A stretch of 64,000 nt of DNA from Melioribacteraceae bacterium (GTDB lineage Bacteria > Bacteroidota > Ignavibacteria > Ignavibacteriales > Melioribacteraceae): positions 1 to 64,000 of the forward strand of contig JAIOZI010000013.1 of assembly GCA_021740785.1 (NCBI GenBank), read 5' to 3'. Shown here one piece after another: positions 27,367-36,825 of the stretch; positions within the stretch are counted from its first letter, which is position 1, and the number at the start of each line of letters is the position of its first letter. The position numbers were made by a program, and so were the translations under genes. Below the pieces are notes generated by a model. That model was not told the DNA's origin and ran no database searches. It saw nothing but the letters and a program-made list of their open reading frames with translations.

Positions 27367-28824
27367 ATGAAAAAAATACTTTTAATCATTTTAACCGGCA
27401 TACTTCTTTTCGGATGCGGACAAAATGAAGAAGAAGGGATTCAGGATAAGCTGATGTATGACAAATTATTGACTAAGAATAACTCGGAATATTATCAAAT
27501 GCCATTGGGACTTTGTGAAGATTGGCCTGAAGAATCAACTACCAGAGATATTTACGTTAATGATTTTAAATTGCTGCAAAGGTCGGGTATCAAATATCTC
27601 AGAATTTCATTTGGCTGGGATGCAATTGAAAATGAGAAGGATAAGTACGACTGGCTTTTCTGGGATGATTTCGTAAAAACCGGTGTTGAAGAATATGGTA
27701 TTACAATGGTTCCTTATATCTGCTATACTCCTGCTTGGAATTCACCCGAACCTGTCGATTCAGCTTACTACTGGAATAATCCTCCGATTGATATGGAAGA
27801 GTTCGGTGAATTTATGTTTGATCTTGTTACTCGTTATAAGGATTACATTAAAACTTGGGAAATATGGAATGAGCCTGATATATCAATATATTGGCGCACA
27901 CAGGATGTTGCTCAATTTGCAGAGTTTCATAAGATTGGAGCCAAAGCAGTAAGAAAAGCCGATCCTGAAGCAAAAATTGTTTTGGGCGGAATTGCATATC
28001 GACCCGAGTGGATTGAATCACTCTTTAAAGATCACGGTGTTAGTGAATACACTGATATAGTTAATTGTCACAATTATTTTGAAACGTGGCATCACAATCC
28101 GGTTGAAGAGATTGCTGATTATATTAATGATGTATATAATGTAGTTAATGAATACGGAAACGGACAGCCAATTTGGATGGCGGAGGTCGGGTATAGTACA
28201 TTCAAACAGGGCTCGATGGTTTCGACTTCGTATACTGCTTATTATAACTATGAACATACGCCTGAATATCAAGCTGTAGATTTAGCAAAGAGAGTTGCGT
28301 TAGTAAGATCCACCGGAAAAATAGACGCAATGGCGTGGTATGAAATTAAAGATCTTCCCCCGAGTGATGAAGTAATCGGAGATATTTATAACAACAAACA
28401 TCTTGGCATTGCATATGCCGATCATTCACCAAAACCAGCCAACAAAGCATTGATGTTCGTGAATGAATTGTTGATGGCGCCTGCTAAAAGTATCGGAGAT
28501 AAAGTCGTATCTGATGCAATAGAAGGAACGGATAGCCGGTTTGTTGCATTCGAAAGAGAAAACGGCGATGTATTGTTATTTGCATGGCTTCAAACAGTTC
28601 AGTACGATAAAAGAAGCGATGACGATACCGGTGAAGTAAAGGATGAAAGAATTGAGACGGTGAGCTTCACTGTACCTGCATCATTAAACGGAAAAGCAAC
28701 ACTTTACAATGAACTTGGTGAAGGCGCAGAGTTTATGACTGTTGAAAAATCTAACAGCCAAACAATTGTGAAAGATGTTACCCTTGAAGGCGGGAAGATA
28801 GCTGTAATTGAAATTAAAAAATAA
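27367..28824 (+). CDS. lipoprotein glycoside hydrolase, clan A (GH39/GH5-like)
   Basis: A 485-residue lipoprotein (Cys17, LLFGC) with a TIM-barrel glycosidase domain. The acid/base is Glu169 in TWEIWNEPD on strand 4 and the likely nucleophile is Glu273 in WMAEVGYS on strand 7, which fits a retaining clan GH-A enzyme. RISFGWDAIENEKDKYDW and YICYTPAWNSP are barrel segments typical of GH39-like and related families. A small beta-domain forms the last 90 residues. It probably acts at the outer or inner membrane surface of the periplasm. GGAG precedes the ATG. The exact family and linkage are uncertain. Confidence 0.82.
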   Translation: MKKILLIILTGILLFGCGQNEEEGIQDKLMYDKLLTKNNSEYYQMPLGLCEDWPEESTTRDIYVNDFKLLQRSGIKYLRISFGWDAIENEKDKYDWLFWDDFVKTGVEEYGITMVPYICYTPAWNSPEPVDSAYYWNNPPIDMEEFGEFMFDLVTRYKDYIKTWEIWNEPDISIYWRTQDVAQFAEFHKIGAKAVRKADPEAKIVLGGIAYRPEWIESLFKDHGVSEYTDIVNCHNYFETWHHNPVEEIADYINDVYNVVNEYGNGQPIWMAEVGYSTFKQGSMVSTSYTAYYNYEHTPEYQAVDLAKRVALVRSTGKIDAMAWYEIKDLPPSDEVIGDIYNNKHLGIAYADHSPKPANKALMFVNELLMAPAKSIGDKVVSDAIEGTDSRFVAFERENGDVLLFAWLQTVQYDKRSDDDTGEVKDERIETVSFTVPASLNGKATLYNELGEGAEFMTVEKSNSQTIVKDVTLEGGKIAVIEIKK

Positions 28825-28936
28825 ATTATGAATAGAACGCAGATGATGCAGAAAAAGCAAATTGCCGCTGAATTTAAATCTGATTAATAAGCGTCATCTG
28901 TGTTCTATTGTTTTTATTAACGAAGCGAAAATTAAT

Positions 28937-29413
28937 ATGATTACAATAAACACAAAGCAAATAACCGAAGACAACTTTAAAAAATTCGGGAGAGTGGTAA
29001 AATCGCCAAAAGGTGAACCAACTGCACAAGCGAATGATTTCAAATTTTGGTCGGATATTACTGACTATGAAATTGACGGCACAACAGAAATTGGGATTTG
29101 CACAGTGTACAAGCAGCCGAAAAATATCATTAACGGAATGGAGCGGCATTTACTTACACCCGAAATATTAATCCCGATCGATGCGCCGTTTGTTCTTCCC
29201 TTGCTGAAGGAGGGCGACAGCGGGGAAAATGCTGAGGCATTCCAAGTTGATATAGGCGAAGTTGTTATTATAGATAATTCAGTTTGGCACGGTGCATGTC
29301 TCCCGGTTGAGAAAATTGAAGCATCTTATTTCGTGATATTCAAAAAAGGAACTCCGCAGGACGATGTTTACAAAAAGCAAATAGAAGAATTCGAAATTCA
29401 TTTTGAGATATAA
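28937..29413 (+). CDS. ureidoglycolate-lyase-family cupin
   Basis: A 158-residue cupin-fold protein. The opening ITEDNFKKFGRVV and the motifs GMERHLLTPEILIPI and DNSVWHGA resemble the ureidoglycolate lyase family (PF04115-type), which releases urea or ammonia from ureidoglycolate in purine breakdown. In a glycan locus the protein may instead act on a sugar acid, so I do not assign a gene name. I chose ATG 28937; the frame is open to a TTG at 28862 that would add 25 residues unlike the family. Two bases separate it from the next gene. Confidence 0.7.
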   Translation: MITINTKQITEDNFKKFGRVVKSPKGEPTAQANDFKFWSDITDYEIDGTTEIGICTVYKQPKNIINGMERHLLTPEILIPIDAPFVLPLLKEGDSGENAEAFQVDIGEVVIIDNSVWHGACLPVEKIEASYFVIFKKGTPQDDVYKKQIEEFEIHFEI

Positions 29414-29415
29414 AT

Positions 29416-31092
29416 ATGGATAATTTGGCAGCTCAAATTCAATCTGATTCATTACGAATCGATTTTGCAGAAGACTTATCAATTGATGGTCTTTTTGTTT
29501 TCCCAAAAGGCACAAAGGTTTGTGCGAATGGAAAGCAGAAAATAATAATCCGGACGCACAATGCAGTATCCGATCCGGTCGTACTCGAAAAGATCACTTC
29601 TTCCGAAATTACTAACGATACTGTTACAATTCAATTCGATGATAATAATCACTATTCCGCAAAAATATTTTTTAGTAAAAGTAACCGCGGAGTAAAAGTA
29701 TTAATCAGAATCAATTCTGCAAAACCAATTTGGCTGGTTGAATGGGAACTAAGTGGTCTTGTACTTGATGAGGTTTTAGTACCCGCTCTTGGAGGTCAGT
29801 CTATTAGTAATAATATGCCGGCTGGTAAGACTCTCTCATATAAATATCCCTTCTGGTGGAATTCGCAATTTGTTGTTGGTAAAATTAATGATGGAGGGAT
29901 AGTTATCCGCTCCGAGGATAAATCAAACGACTTAAAATTGCTGAGGATTAAAAGAGAGGAAGATAGTTTCGCTGTTACATACGGATTTGAAGCCCCGGCG
30001 CCGTTAACATCAAATAAATTGGAAGGTGAATTCATTATTGAAGGATTTGAGGGTGATTGGAAAAATGGTGTTGATCTTCATAAAAGATGGATGCAAGAAA
30101 ATTTTAACCTGGTGAATTATAAAAGTCATCCGCATTATCCTGAATGGATGGAAAATATTAATATCATACTCGAGCTTTGGGGCGCCCGCAAAGGGCAGAA
30201 AGCTCATCACACTTTTGAACAAATGATTGAACGAATTAAGAAATGGAAGGAATTTCACAACCCGGAAGAAACACTTCTCTACTTACCCGGTTTCGCTCAA
30301 AATGGTGTTGATTCGAATGCTCCGAATTATGACCCAAGCGAGCAATGCGGCGGTCCGGAAAAATTTAAAGACCTTATTGATACCGCACATGAACTCGGTT
30401 ACAAAATCATGATTCACACTAATATTTTGGCAATGACATTCGTGCATCCACTATATGAGGAGTTTAAGAAATACACTACTATTGATCCATGGGGGAGAGA
30501 ACTGACATGGGGTCATGATATAGATGGTGACTGGCTTCCCGAACCGTTTTTTGCATATATGAATCCCGGCTATAAAGAATGGGGCGACTTGATGACTAAA
30601 ACTCTCGGCGATCTGATAACCAAGTACAATCTCGATGCTGTTTTTATTGATCAAACCCTGCTTGCTTTTAACAATAGCAAGGGCCCTAATTTTATTCAGG
30701 GTATGCATGATCATATTAAAAGGCTGCAGGAATCAAATCCAAACATTTTGTTTGCCGGCGAAGGTATTAACGAAAGAGTTCTGCCAAGACTGCCGGTTGT
30801 ACAGATTCACGGGATTGACAGTATTGCCGAGGTTCACGGGATGGATGACAGAGTACAGTGGCGGACGGTGCATCCAATATCTTCTTATTTGTTTGGGGAT
30901 TTTACAAAATTTACGGCGCATCTTTTAACCAAACATCCATCAGATCCGATATTTAAGCTGCAAGAAGAATCATATGCAAAATTAAATGTTATTCCCTCAT
31001 TGAGTCTTTACGGTTATGATCAGGAAATGGATACTCCCGAAACTTATAAGATGATTGATCGGGCGAAGAAGTTAAACGAGGAAAAATTATGA
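29416..31092 (+). CDS. TIM-barrel glycoside-hydrolase-like protein (possibly DUF6259)
   Basis: A 558-residue protein without signal peptide. Residues 1-215 form a beta-sandwich (VEWELSGLVLDEVLVPALGG and a PFWWNSQFVVG stretch), and residues 230-550 a TIM barrel with LGYKIMIHTN, AYMNPGYKEW and LDAVFIDQ. Asp412 in VFIDQ and Glu in FAGEGIN sit where alpha-galactosidase-like (clan GH-D/GH13-like) barrels carry catalytic acids. I recall DUF6259 proteins with this layout but cannot confirm it. The gene lies between the cupin and the Gfo/Idh/MocA gene (ATGA overlap), so it is part of a cytoplasmic catabolic run. A perfect copy of the LacI operator lies within its early codons. Confidence 0.65.
   Translation: MDNLAAQIQSDSLRIDFAEDLSIDGLFVFPKGTKVCANGKQKIIIRTHNAVSDPVVLEKITSSEITNDTVTIQFDDNNHYSAKIFFSKSNRGVKVLIRINSAKPIWLVEWELSGLVLDEVLVPALGGQSISNNMPAGKTLSYKYPFWWNSQFVVGKINDGGIVIRSEDKSNDLKLLRIKREEDSFAVTYGFEAPAPLTSNKLEGEFIIEGFEGDWKNGVDLHKRWMQENFNLVNYKSHPHYPEWMENINIILELWGARKGQKAHHTFEQMIERIKKWKEFHNPEETLLYLPGFAQNGVDSNAPNYDPSEQCGGPEKFKDLIDTAHELGYKIMIHTNILAMTFVHPLYEEFKKYTTIDPWGRELTWGHDIDGDWLPEPFFAYMNPGYKEWGDLMTKTLGDLITKYNLDAVFIDQTLLAFNNSKGPNFIQGMHDHIKRLQESNPNILFAGEGINERVLPRLPVVQIHGIDSIAEVHGMDDRVQWRTVHPISSYLFGDFTKFTAHLLTKHPSDPIFKLQEESYAKLNVIPSLSLYGYDQEMDTPETYKMIDRAKKLNEEKL
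29510..29525 (+). promoter_or_regulatory. exact intragenic copy of the LacI operator sequence
   Basis: GCACAAAGGTTTGTGC, identical over 16 bases to the palindrome at 3990-4005, occurs within codons 32-37 of the TIM-barrel gene. Flanking bases differ. It may be an auxiliary or roadblock site of the same regulator, or chance. Confidence 0.35.
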
Positions 31093-32249
31093 AGAGAATA
31101 AAAACTGCTGTTATCGGCTCAGGGTTTATGGGCTCGGCGCATGTAGAAGCACTTCAAAGAATCGGCGGTGTTGAAGTTGCAGCAATTTCTTCAAATGATG
31201 TTGATGCTGCGAATGAAATTCAAGATCGCTTTTCGATTGAAAAATTTTATGAAGATTGGCATGATGTGATGAAGGACGAAGAAATTGAAGTTGTTCATAA
31301 TTGCACGCCGAACTTTCTTCATTTCGAAATTAACAAAGCCGCTATTAATTCCGGAAAACATATTCTATCAGAAAAACCATTGACGATGACATCACTCGAA
31401 TCTGAAGAATTGTTGAGCTTGCTGAAATCAAATAATGTAGTTAACGGAATTAATTTTAATTACAGATTCTATCCGTTGATTCAGAATGCAAGAGTTGAAG
31501 TAGAGAAGGGGAATCTTGGTGAAATATTTTTAGTGCATGGAAATTATTTACAGGACTGGCTGTTCTTTGATACAGATTATAACTGGCGATTGGAAACCGA
31601 ACAGAGCGGGTATTCACGGGCAATTGCGGATATCGGCTCACATTGGTGTGATATGGCTCAGTTTGTTACGGGTCAAAAAATAAAACGTGTCTTTGCAAAC
31701 TTGGTTACAATTCATCAAAAGAGAAAAAAACCGGTAGTAAATGTCGCAACTTTTAAAGGTAAGGAGGAGTCCGGTTCTATTGATTACAATGAAATTACTG
31801 TAAATACAGAAGATGCCGGATCAGTGTTGATTGAATTCGAAAGCGGAACGCATGGCGTATTTACAGTTTCACAGGTTAGCGCCGGAAGAAAAAATCATTT
31901 CAGTTTTGAAATTGACGGGAGCAAGAAGGCTGTTTCGTGGAATCAGGAAAGACCAAACGAAATGTGGATCGGTTACCGTGAAAAGCCAAATGAGATAATT
32001 ATTAAAGACCCGGCTCTGATAGATAAATCCGTTCGCAAATATGCTCATTATCCCGGTGGACATCCCGAAGGTTACCCGGATGGACCCAAAAACTTGTTTA
32101 ACAATTTTTATCAATTCATTCGTGATGGAAAAGATCCGCAAAAAGATCAAACTGATTTCCCAACGTTTGCCGATGGGCATATTGAAAATAAAATTGTTGA
32201 AGCAATTTTAAAGAGCAATAAAGAACAAAAGTGGGTTGAGGTTGATTGA
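31089..32249 (+). CDS. Gfo/Idh/MocA family oxidoreductase
   Basis: A 386-residue NAD(P)-dependent sugar oxidoreductase. The dinucleotide motif is GSGFMG (10-15), the conserved EKP triad is at 95-97 (LSEKPLTM), and DIGSHWCDMAQ supplies the usual catalytic Asp/His region around residues 180-190. Cytoplasmic. The ATG overlaps the stop of the TIM-barrel gene. Family members oxidise C2, C3 or C6 hydroxyls of sugars or glycosides, and with the isomerase/epimerase after it could form a keto-sugar route. A second family member begins at 63638. Confidence 0.92.
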   Translation: MKRIKTAVIGSGFMGSAHVEALQRIGGVEVAAISSNDVDAANEIQDRFSIEKFYEDWHDVMKDEEIEVVHNCTPNFLHFEINKAAINSGKHILSEKPLTMTSLESEELLSLLKSNNVVNGINFNYRFYPLIQNARVEVEKGNLGEIFLVHGNYLQDWLFFDTDYNWRLETEQSGYSRAIADIGSHWCDMAQFVTGQKIKRVFANLVTIHQKRKKPVVNVATFKGKEESGSIDYNEITVNTEDAGSVLIEFESGTHGVFTVSQVSAGRKNHFSFEIDGSKKAVSWNQERPNEMWIGYREKPNEIIIKDPALIDKSVRKYAHYPGGHPEGYPDGPKNLFNNFYQFIRDGKDPQKDQTDFPTFADGHIENKIVEAILKSNKEQKWVEVD

Positions 32250-32276
32250 TTAGATTGTTCATTTGCCGTCTGATTC

Positions 32277-32403
32277 AGAGCTTGTGTGAAAATTGTAGAG
32301 CGAAATTTATTTCGCTCTAGGATGTTGTTTAAATGTGCTAAATTCATAATTAGCGAGATGAATCTCGGCGTCAGACGGGCTCTACAATTTTCACACAGAC
32401 TCT
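32277..32403. repeat. nested inverted-repeat element B, copy 1
   Basis: Outer arms of about 25 bases (32277-32301 with 32379-32403; GTGTGAAAATTGTAGAGC core) enclose two hairpins: a perfect 20-base palindrome GAGCGAAAT/ATTTCGCTC at 32298-32317, and CGAGA/TCTCG with a TGAA loop at 32354-32367. A second copy in reverse orientation lies at 42048-42160. The element fills the gap before the isomerase gene and leaves only its GGAG ribosome site free. Confidence 0.85.
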
Positions 32404-32457
32404 AAAACCGAAGGCAAGTAGTGAAATAGAAATTGTAAATAATAAACGGAGTTCAAA

Positions 32458-33384
32458 ATGAAATTAGGTTACATAACTGCATGCTTTCCACAGTTGAGTT
32501 TAGAAGAAATGGTTAAGTGGTCGGCTTCGGCAGGATTTAATACCTTGGAACTGGCTGCATGGCCGGTCGAAAGCGAAAGAGACTATCAAGCGAGACAGAT
32601 TGATGCGGCAAACTTTAATAAGGATGAAGCTGAGCGTGTTAAAAATTTATTCGCCGAACATAACATGGAAATTTCAGCAATGGCATTCTATGAAAACAAT
32701 CTTCATCCCGATATAGAGAAGAGGAGTTATTTCATCAATCATTTGAAAAGAGTTATTGATACAGCCGAGATGCTGGATGTGGAATTAGTTGGAACATTTG
32801 TTGGGAGCAGACCCGATAAATCTCCTGCCGAAAACATTTTTGAAATCGGGGATGTCTTTCGAGATATTATGAAATATGCTGAAGATAAAGGCAGAAAGAT
32901 TATGATTGAAAACTGCCCCATGGAGAATTGGGTAAAGTTCGGGATGCCGGGCAATTATGCTTATTCACCGGAGCTTTGGGATGCGTTGTTCAATGAAATT
33001 CCCAGTGATAATTTCGGACTCAATTTCGATCCATCTCATTTATATTGGTTGGGGATTGATCATCTCACGGCGGTAAGGGACTTCAGTTCGAAAATATTTC
33101 ACGCACATGCAAAGGATACGGAAATTTTGGATGATGGACTTTACAGTTATGGAGTTTTCGGTGAACAGGTTGATCCGACACCTTGGAAATCGGGCTGGTG
33201 GCGTTACCGTATGCCCGGATGGGGGGAAATTGATTGGCAGTTGTTTATCTCAACACTTCAAGAAGAAGGTTATGATAGTGTGCTTTCGATAGAACACGAA
33301 GACCCAATTTGGGAAGGGTCGGTTGAAAAAACTAAGAAGGGGTTACAACTGGGACTTAAACATCTATCTCAATTTGTGATATAA
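32458..33384 (+). CDS. sugar phosphate isomerase/epimerase (xylose-isomerase-like TIM barrel)
   Basis: A 308-residue protein of the AP-endonuclease-2/xylose-isomerase-like TIM-barrel family. Metal-binding acidic and His residues are visible in IMIENCP (Glu), GLNFDPSHLYW (Asp, His), HAHAKDT and VLSIEHEDP (Glu). There is no signal peptide, so cytoplasmic. GGAG precedes the ATG. It is 18 bases before the GH42-like gene and follows the Gfo/Idh/MocA gene with repeat B between them. Such pairs are known to interconvert or cleave keto-sugars; the substrate is not evident. Confidence 0.9.
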   Translation: MKLGYITACFPQLSLEEMVKWSASAGFNTLELAAWPVESERDYQARQIDAANFNKDEAERVKNLFAEHNMEISAMAFYENNLHPDIEKRSYFINHLKRVIDTAEMLDVELVGTFVGSRPDKSPAENIFEIGDVFRDIMKYAEDKGRKIMIENCPMENWVKFGMPGNYAYSPELWDALFNEIPSDNFGLNFDPSHLYWLGIDHLTAVRDFSSKIFHAHAKDTEILDDGLYSYGVFGEQVDPTPWKSGWWRYRMPGWGEIDWQLFISTLQEEGYDSVLSIEHEDPIWEGSVEKTKKGLQLGLKHLSQFVI

Positions 33385-33401
33385 AAATTACGGAGTTATT
33401 A

Positions 33402-35540
33402 ATGCGAAATCTGTTAAAAGAAAATTACTTTCCATTCGGTTCACAGTATTATAGAGCACCTTCTCCACATAGAGAGGATTGGGATAGTGATTTAAAAAAT
33501 ATGTGTGAACTCGGATTTAATATGGTCAAATATTGGGTTCAGTGGCGGTGGAATAATCCCGGTGAGGATGAATATTATTTTGATGATATCGATGAGTTGA
33601 TGGATTTGGCACAGAAATACAATTTGAAAGTAATGCTGAATACTATTTTTGATGTTGCCCCGGCCTGGATTTACCAAAAATATCCTGATGCTTCAATGAT
33701 AACACTCGGTGGCAAACAAATTGGTCCGCAATCTCAACCGCACAGACAAATCGGAGGATTAGGTTATTGTTTTAATCATGATGGTGTAATTGAACACTTC
33801 TATGAATTTTTAAGCGCTGTTATAGAAAGATACAAAGAACATCCTTCACTTGAAATTTGGAATGTAGGAAGTGAACCTGAATTGACAAGCAGTATGGCTG
33901 AAATGCGTGCTTATGCCGATAATGCAGAAAAGATTGACGATATGTTGTGTTACTGTGATAACTGTAAAAGAAAATTCAGAGGCTGGCTGAGTGAGAAATA
34001 TCAAAGTATTGATGAATTAAATGAATCGTGGAATCGCAATTACAAATCTTTTGAGGAAGCCGAATTACCTAAAACTCGGAACACATTCAATGATATTATT
34101 GATTGGAGAATGTTCTTCGTTCATACGCTTGGAGAAAATGTAAAGAAGAGATTTGAAGTCGCAAAGGGTATAGATGAAGGCAGACATCCGTTAATGTGTC
34201 ACCACGTATTTATTCAAGGATTCCCCATCACATCAACTGCGAACGATCCTTGGAATGTTGGTCAATACGGAGATCTTCACGGCTTTACGCAAATGGATGA
34301 TGCCGCGATGATTGATATATTAAGATCCTGCGCAAAAGATAAACCAGTAATATCGGCAGAGATGCTTATGCTCCCCGGATACACACTGGATCTTCCGAAC
34401 AGTATAGATGAAAATGATATAAAACGTTTCATTTTTAGTGGTGTTGCAGGTAATCAAAAGGGATTTATTTTTTGGCAGTACCGACCGGAGATTCTCGGAA
34501 GGGAAGCTCCAACTTGGGGATTGACAACTTTAGACGGTAAACAGACCGGGTGGTTGAAGTCTTTCGCTGAGATTGGACAGGTTCTTCAAAAAAACAAAGA
34601 CTTACTTTTTGATGGTAAACCGGAAAAAGCTGAGGTTGCAATTCTCTATAACCCTGAGAATATGATATTTGCCTGGGCATCAACCGGTAATGAAAAGAAT
34701 GCCACCGATTCGTTGCTTGGATATCACAGAGCATTGCACGAATATAATTATAATGTCGATTTTATTCATCCGGTGGAATTTGATAAGGATATCCTTTCTA
34801 ATTATAAGGTGTTGGTTGTTCCGTTTCCTTATGTAATTAATAAAGCTATAGCTTCTGCTATTAAAGGATTTGTTGAAAACGGCGGCTTGCTGATCGGGGA
34901 AAGTTATTTCGCAGGATGGAATGTTGAACATGGACACCATGAAAAAGTTGTGCCCGGTTATGGAATGAATCAAGTGTTCAAAGTTTATCAGGGTGTTGTT
35001 GATCCCGCAGATAAAACTGATGGTGTCAATATCAAATTAATGGAAAGCTTATCAAAGGTGAATAAAGGAGATATCATAAAAGGAAGATTGTCATTAGAGA
35101 GATTAGTTCTAAACGGGGCAGTTAAGCTTGCTGAATTTGAAGACGGATCACCTGCTGTAACAATCGCTGAATACGGAAAAGGTAAAGCAGCTGCCATCGG
35201 TTCATATATCGGGCTGCCTGTTCATAGAGAGAACAACTTAGGTAATGCAAAATTTATTGCAGGACTCGTTGATACATACGGAAATATTGAAAAAACAAAA
35301 GTAGATGGTGTTAACAGAATACGAGTTGATACTTTATATGATACGAATCAAAACTTAATGCTCATAATTCAGAATAAAGAAAGTGAGCCGGTTAAAACCA
35401 AAATAGAAATGAAAATTAACATCGAAAGAAATCTTAAAGAACAATTTGGGAAGGGAAACCTATCCTTAAATAAAACTGATACCGGTTGTGAATTTGAAGT
35501 TGAGTTGAAAGCTAAAGAGGTTAAGGTATTCTGTGGTTAA
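33402..35540 (+). CDS. GH42-like beta-galactosidase family protein
   Basis: A 712-residue cytoplasmic glycosidase with GH42 architecture: TIM barrel (1-390), a GATase-like trimerisation domain (about 400-610, LVVPFPYVINKAIASA and GGLLIGES), and a C-terminal small beta-domain. The likely acid/base is Glu158 (IWNVGSEPE) and the nucleophile Glu320 (VISAEMLML). The cysteine cluster CYCDNCKRKF at 183-192 matches the zinc site of GH42 enzymes. The segment around HRQIGGLGYCFNH is typical. GGAG precedes the ATG. Its end overlaps the MFS gene by eight bases, suggesting that the carrier brings in its substrate. Confidence 0.87.
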   Translation: MRNLLKENYFPFGSQYYRAPSPHREDWDSDLKNMCELGFNMVKYWVQWRWNNPGEDEYYFDDIDELMDLAQKYNLKVMLNTIFDVAPAWIYQKYPDASMITLGGKQIGPQSQPHRQIGGLGYCFNHDGVIEHFYEFLSAVIERYKEHPSLEIWNVGSEPELTSSMAEMRAYADNAEKIDDMLCYCDNCKRKFRGWLSEKYQSIDELNESWNRNYKSFEEAELPKTRNTFNDIIDWRMFFVHTLGENVKKRFEVAKGIDEGRHPLMCHHVFIQGFPITSTANDPWNVGQYGDLHGFTQMDDAAMIDILRSCAKDKPVISAEMLMLPGYTLDLPNSIDENDIKRFIFSGVAGNQKGFIFWQYRPEILGREAPTWGLTTLDGKQTGWLKSFAEIGQVLQKNKDLLFDGKPEKAEVAILYNPENMIFAWASTGNEKNATDSLLGYHRALHEYNYNVDFIHPVEFDKDILSNYKVLVVPFPYVINKAIASAIKGFVENGGLLIGESYFAGWNVEHGHHEKVVPGYGMNQVFKVYQGVVDPADKTDGVNIKLMESLSKVNKGDIIKGRLSLERLVLNGAVKLAEFEDGSPAVTIAEYGKGKAAAIGSYIGLPVHRENNLGNAKFIAGLVDTYGNIEKTKVDGVNRIRVDTLYDTNQNLMLIIQNKESEPVKTKIEMKINIERNLKEQFGKGNLSLNKTDTGCEFEVELKAKEVKVFCG

Positions 35541-36825
35541 TCACTTTAGGTTTCGCATCAATGATAAAAATTACATTAAGAGAAATTTCTTCCTGAATGT
35601 TTTAGATGGTTCTGTTTTCGCATTTGGAATAAATTTCGTTTCATTAACAACAATTTTGCCCCTGCTGGTAAAACAAATTGGTGGGACAAATATATCAGTA
35701 GGATTGATACCTGTGATTTGGACGATGGGATTTAATTTCCCCCAAATATTCATAGCGAACTTTACAAGAAAACAGTTGAAGAAGAAACCGGTGGTTTTAA
35801 AGACGGCTTTTATTCAAAGATTACCATGGCTTCTGCTCGGCGTTATTACCTTGTTATTTTTCGATAATGTATCGCCGGATACTGGTCTGATTTTGTTTTT
35901 TGCTGGATTTGCATTAGCCGCCGTCGGCGGTTCAGTTAACATGCCCGCATGGTTTGATTTGGTCTCTAAAGTTACTCCCGTAAATTTGAGAGGCAGATTA
36001 TTTGCGGTAAGAGTTACACTTGGCGCAGTCTTCGGAATTTTCGCAGGATACATTGCTAAACAAGTTTTGGATACAATGGTATTCCCGGAAAGTTATTCGC
36101 TCTTATTTTTTGTCGCATTTATTTTTATGATGAGTTCATATGTTTTTATAATTTTCCTAAAAGAAGAGACAATAAACCCGTCAAAGCAAGTGATAAGGTC
36201 AAAAGATTTCCTGCTTAGCCTGCCGCAAATATTGAGAAGTGAAAGAAATTACCGGAACTACTTAATTTCTGATGCATTGATGATAATGGCGGGAATGTCT
36301 CATGGTTTCTTTACTGTTTACGCTTTCGATAAATTTATACTATCTCCGGGATATGCAGGTTCATTCACTATTGTAATGACTTTAGCAACGGTGTTTGGAA
36401 GTATTCTCTTCGGTTTCCTTGCCGATAGAAAAGGTCATCGTGTGAATTTAATGTTTGCGGCTTTATTTACTTTAACAGCTTGCGTAACAGCAATAATTGT
36501 TAACCAAGTTGAGTTATATTATTTGGTCTTTGTGTTTTCCGCATTAACAATATCCCTAATACAAGTATCCCGGCTGACTATAATCGCAGAACTCAGTAAT
36601 GATGAAGAGAGACCAACCTATGTAGCATTAACCAATTTGATAACCGTACCGTTTACATTAATCGGAATTGCCGGAGGTGTAATCGCAAATAATTACGGCT
36701 ACGAACCGGTTTTTATTATCTCGGCAGTTTTCGCGCTTCTCGCATTTTTCTGGATCAAGTATATGATGTATGAACCAAGAAAGAAACAGCATGCAACATT
36801 TCTATACGAGGAAAACAATGGATAG
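35533..36825 (+). CDS. MFS transporter
   Basis: A 430-residue inner-membrane carrier with about twelve helices. The conserved loop motif appears as GFLADRKGHRVNL after helix six, and the first half has GRLFAVRVTLGAVFG. The start is GTG inside the last codons of the GH42-like gene, and its stop lies inside the first codons of the first GH10-like gene; each overlap is eight bases, so translation of three genes appears coupled. The likely cargo is the oligosaccharide or sugar acted on by the neighbouring enzymes (inference). Confidence 0.9.
   Translation: MVNHFRFRINDKNYIKRNFFLNVLDGSVFAFGINFVSLTTILPLLVKQIGGTNISVGLIPVIWTMGFNFPQIFIANFTRKQLKKKPVVLKTAFIQRLPWLLLGVITLLFFDNVSPDTGLILFFAGFALAAVGGSVNMPAWFDLVSKVTPVNLRGRLFAVRVTLGAVFGIFAGYIAKQVLDTMVFPESYSLLFFVAFIFMMSSYVFIIFLKEETINPSKQVIRSKDFLLSLPQILRSERNYRNYLISDALMIMAGMSHGFFTVYAFDKFILSPGYAGSFTIVMTLATVFGSILFGFLADRKGHRVNLMFAALFTLTACVTAIIVNQVELYYLVFVFSALTISLIQVSRLTIIAELSNDEERPTYVALTNLITVPFTLIGIAGGVIANNYGYEPVFIISAVFALLAFFWIKYMMYEPRKKQHATFLYEENNG

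Noticed and set aside
29510-29525. Promoter for an internal transcript at the intragenic operator copy
   Set aside because: No convincing -35/-10 pair was found around it, so only the operator likeness is reported.
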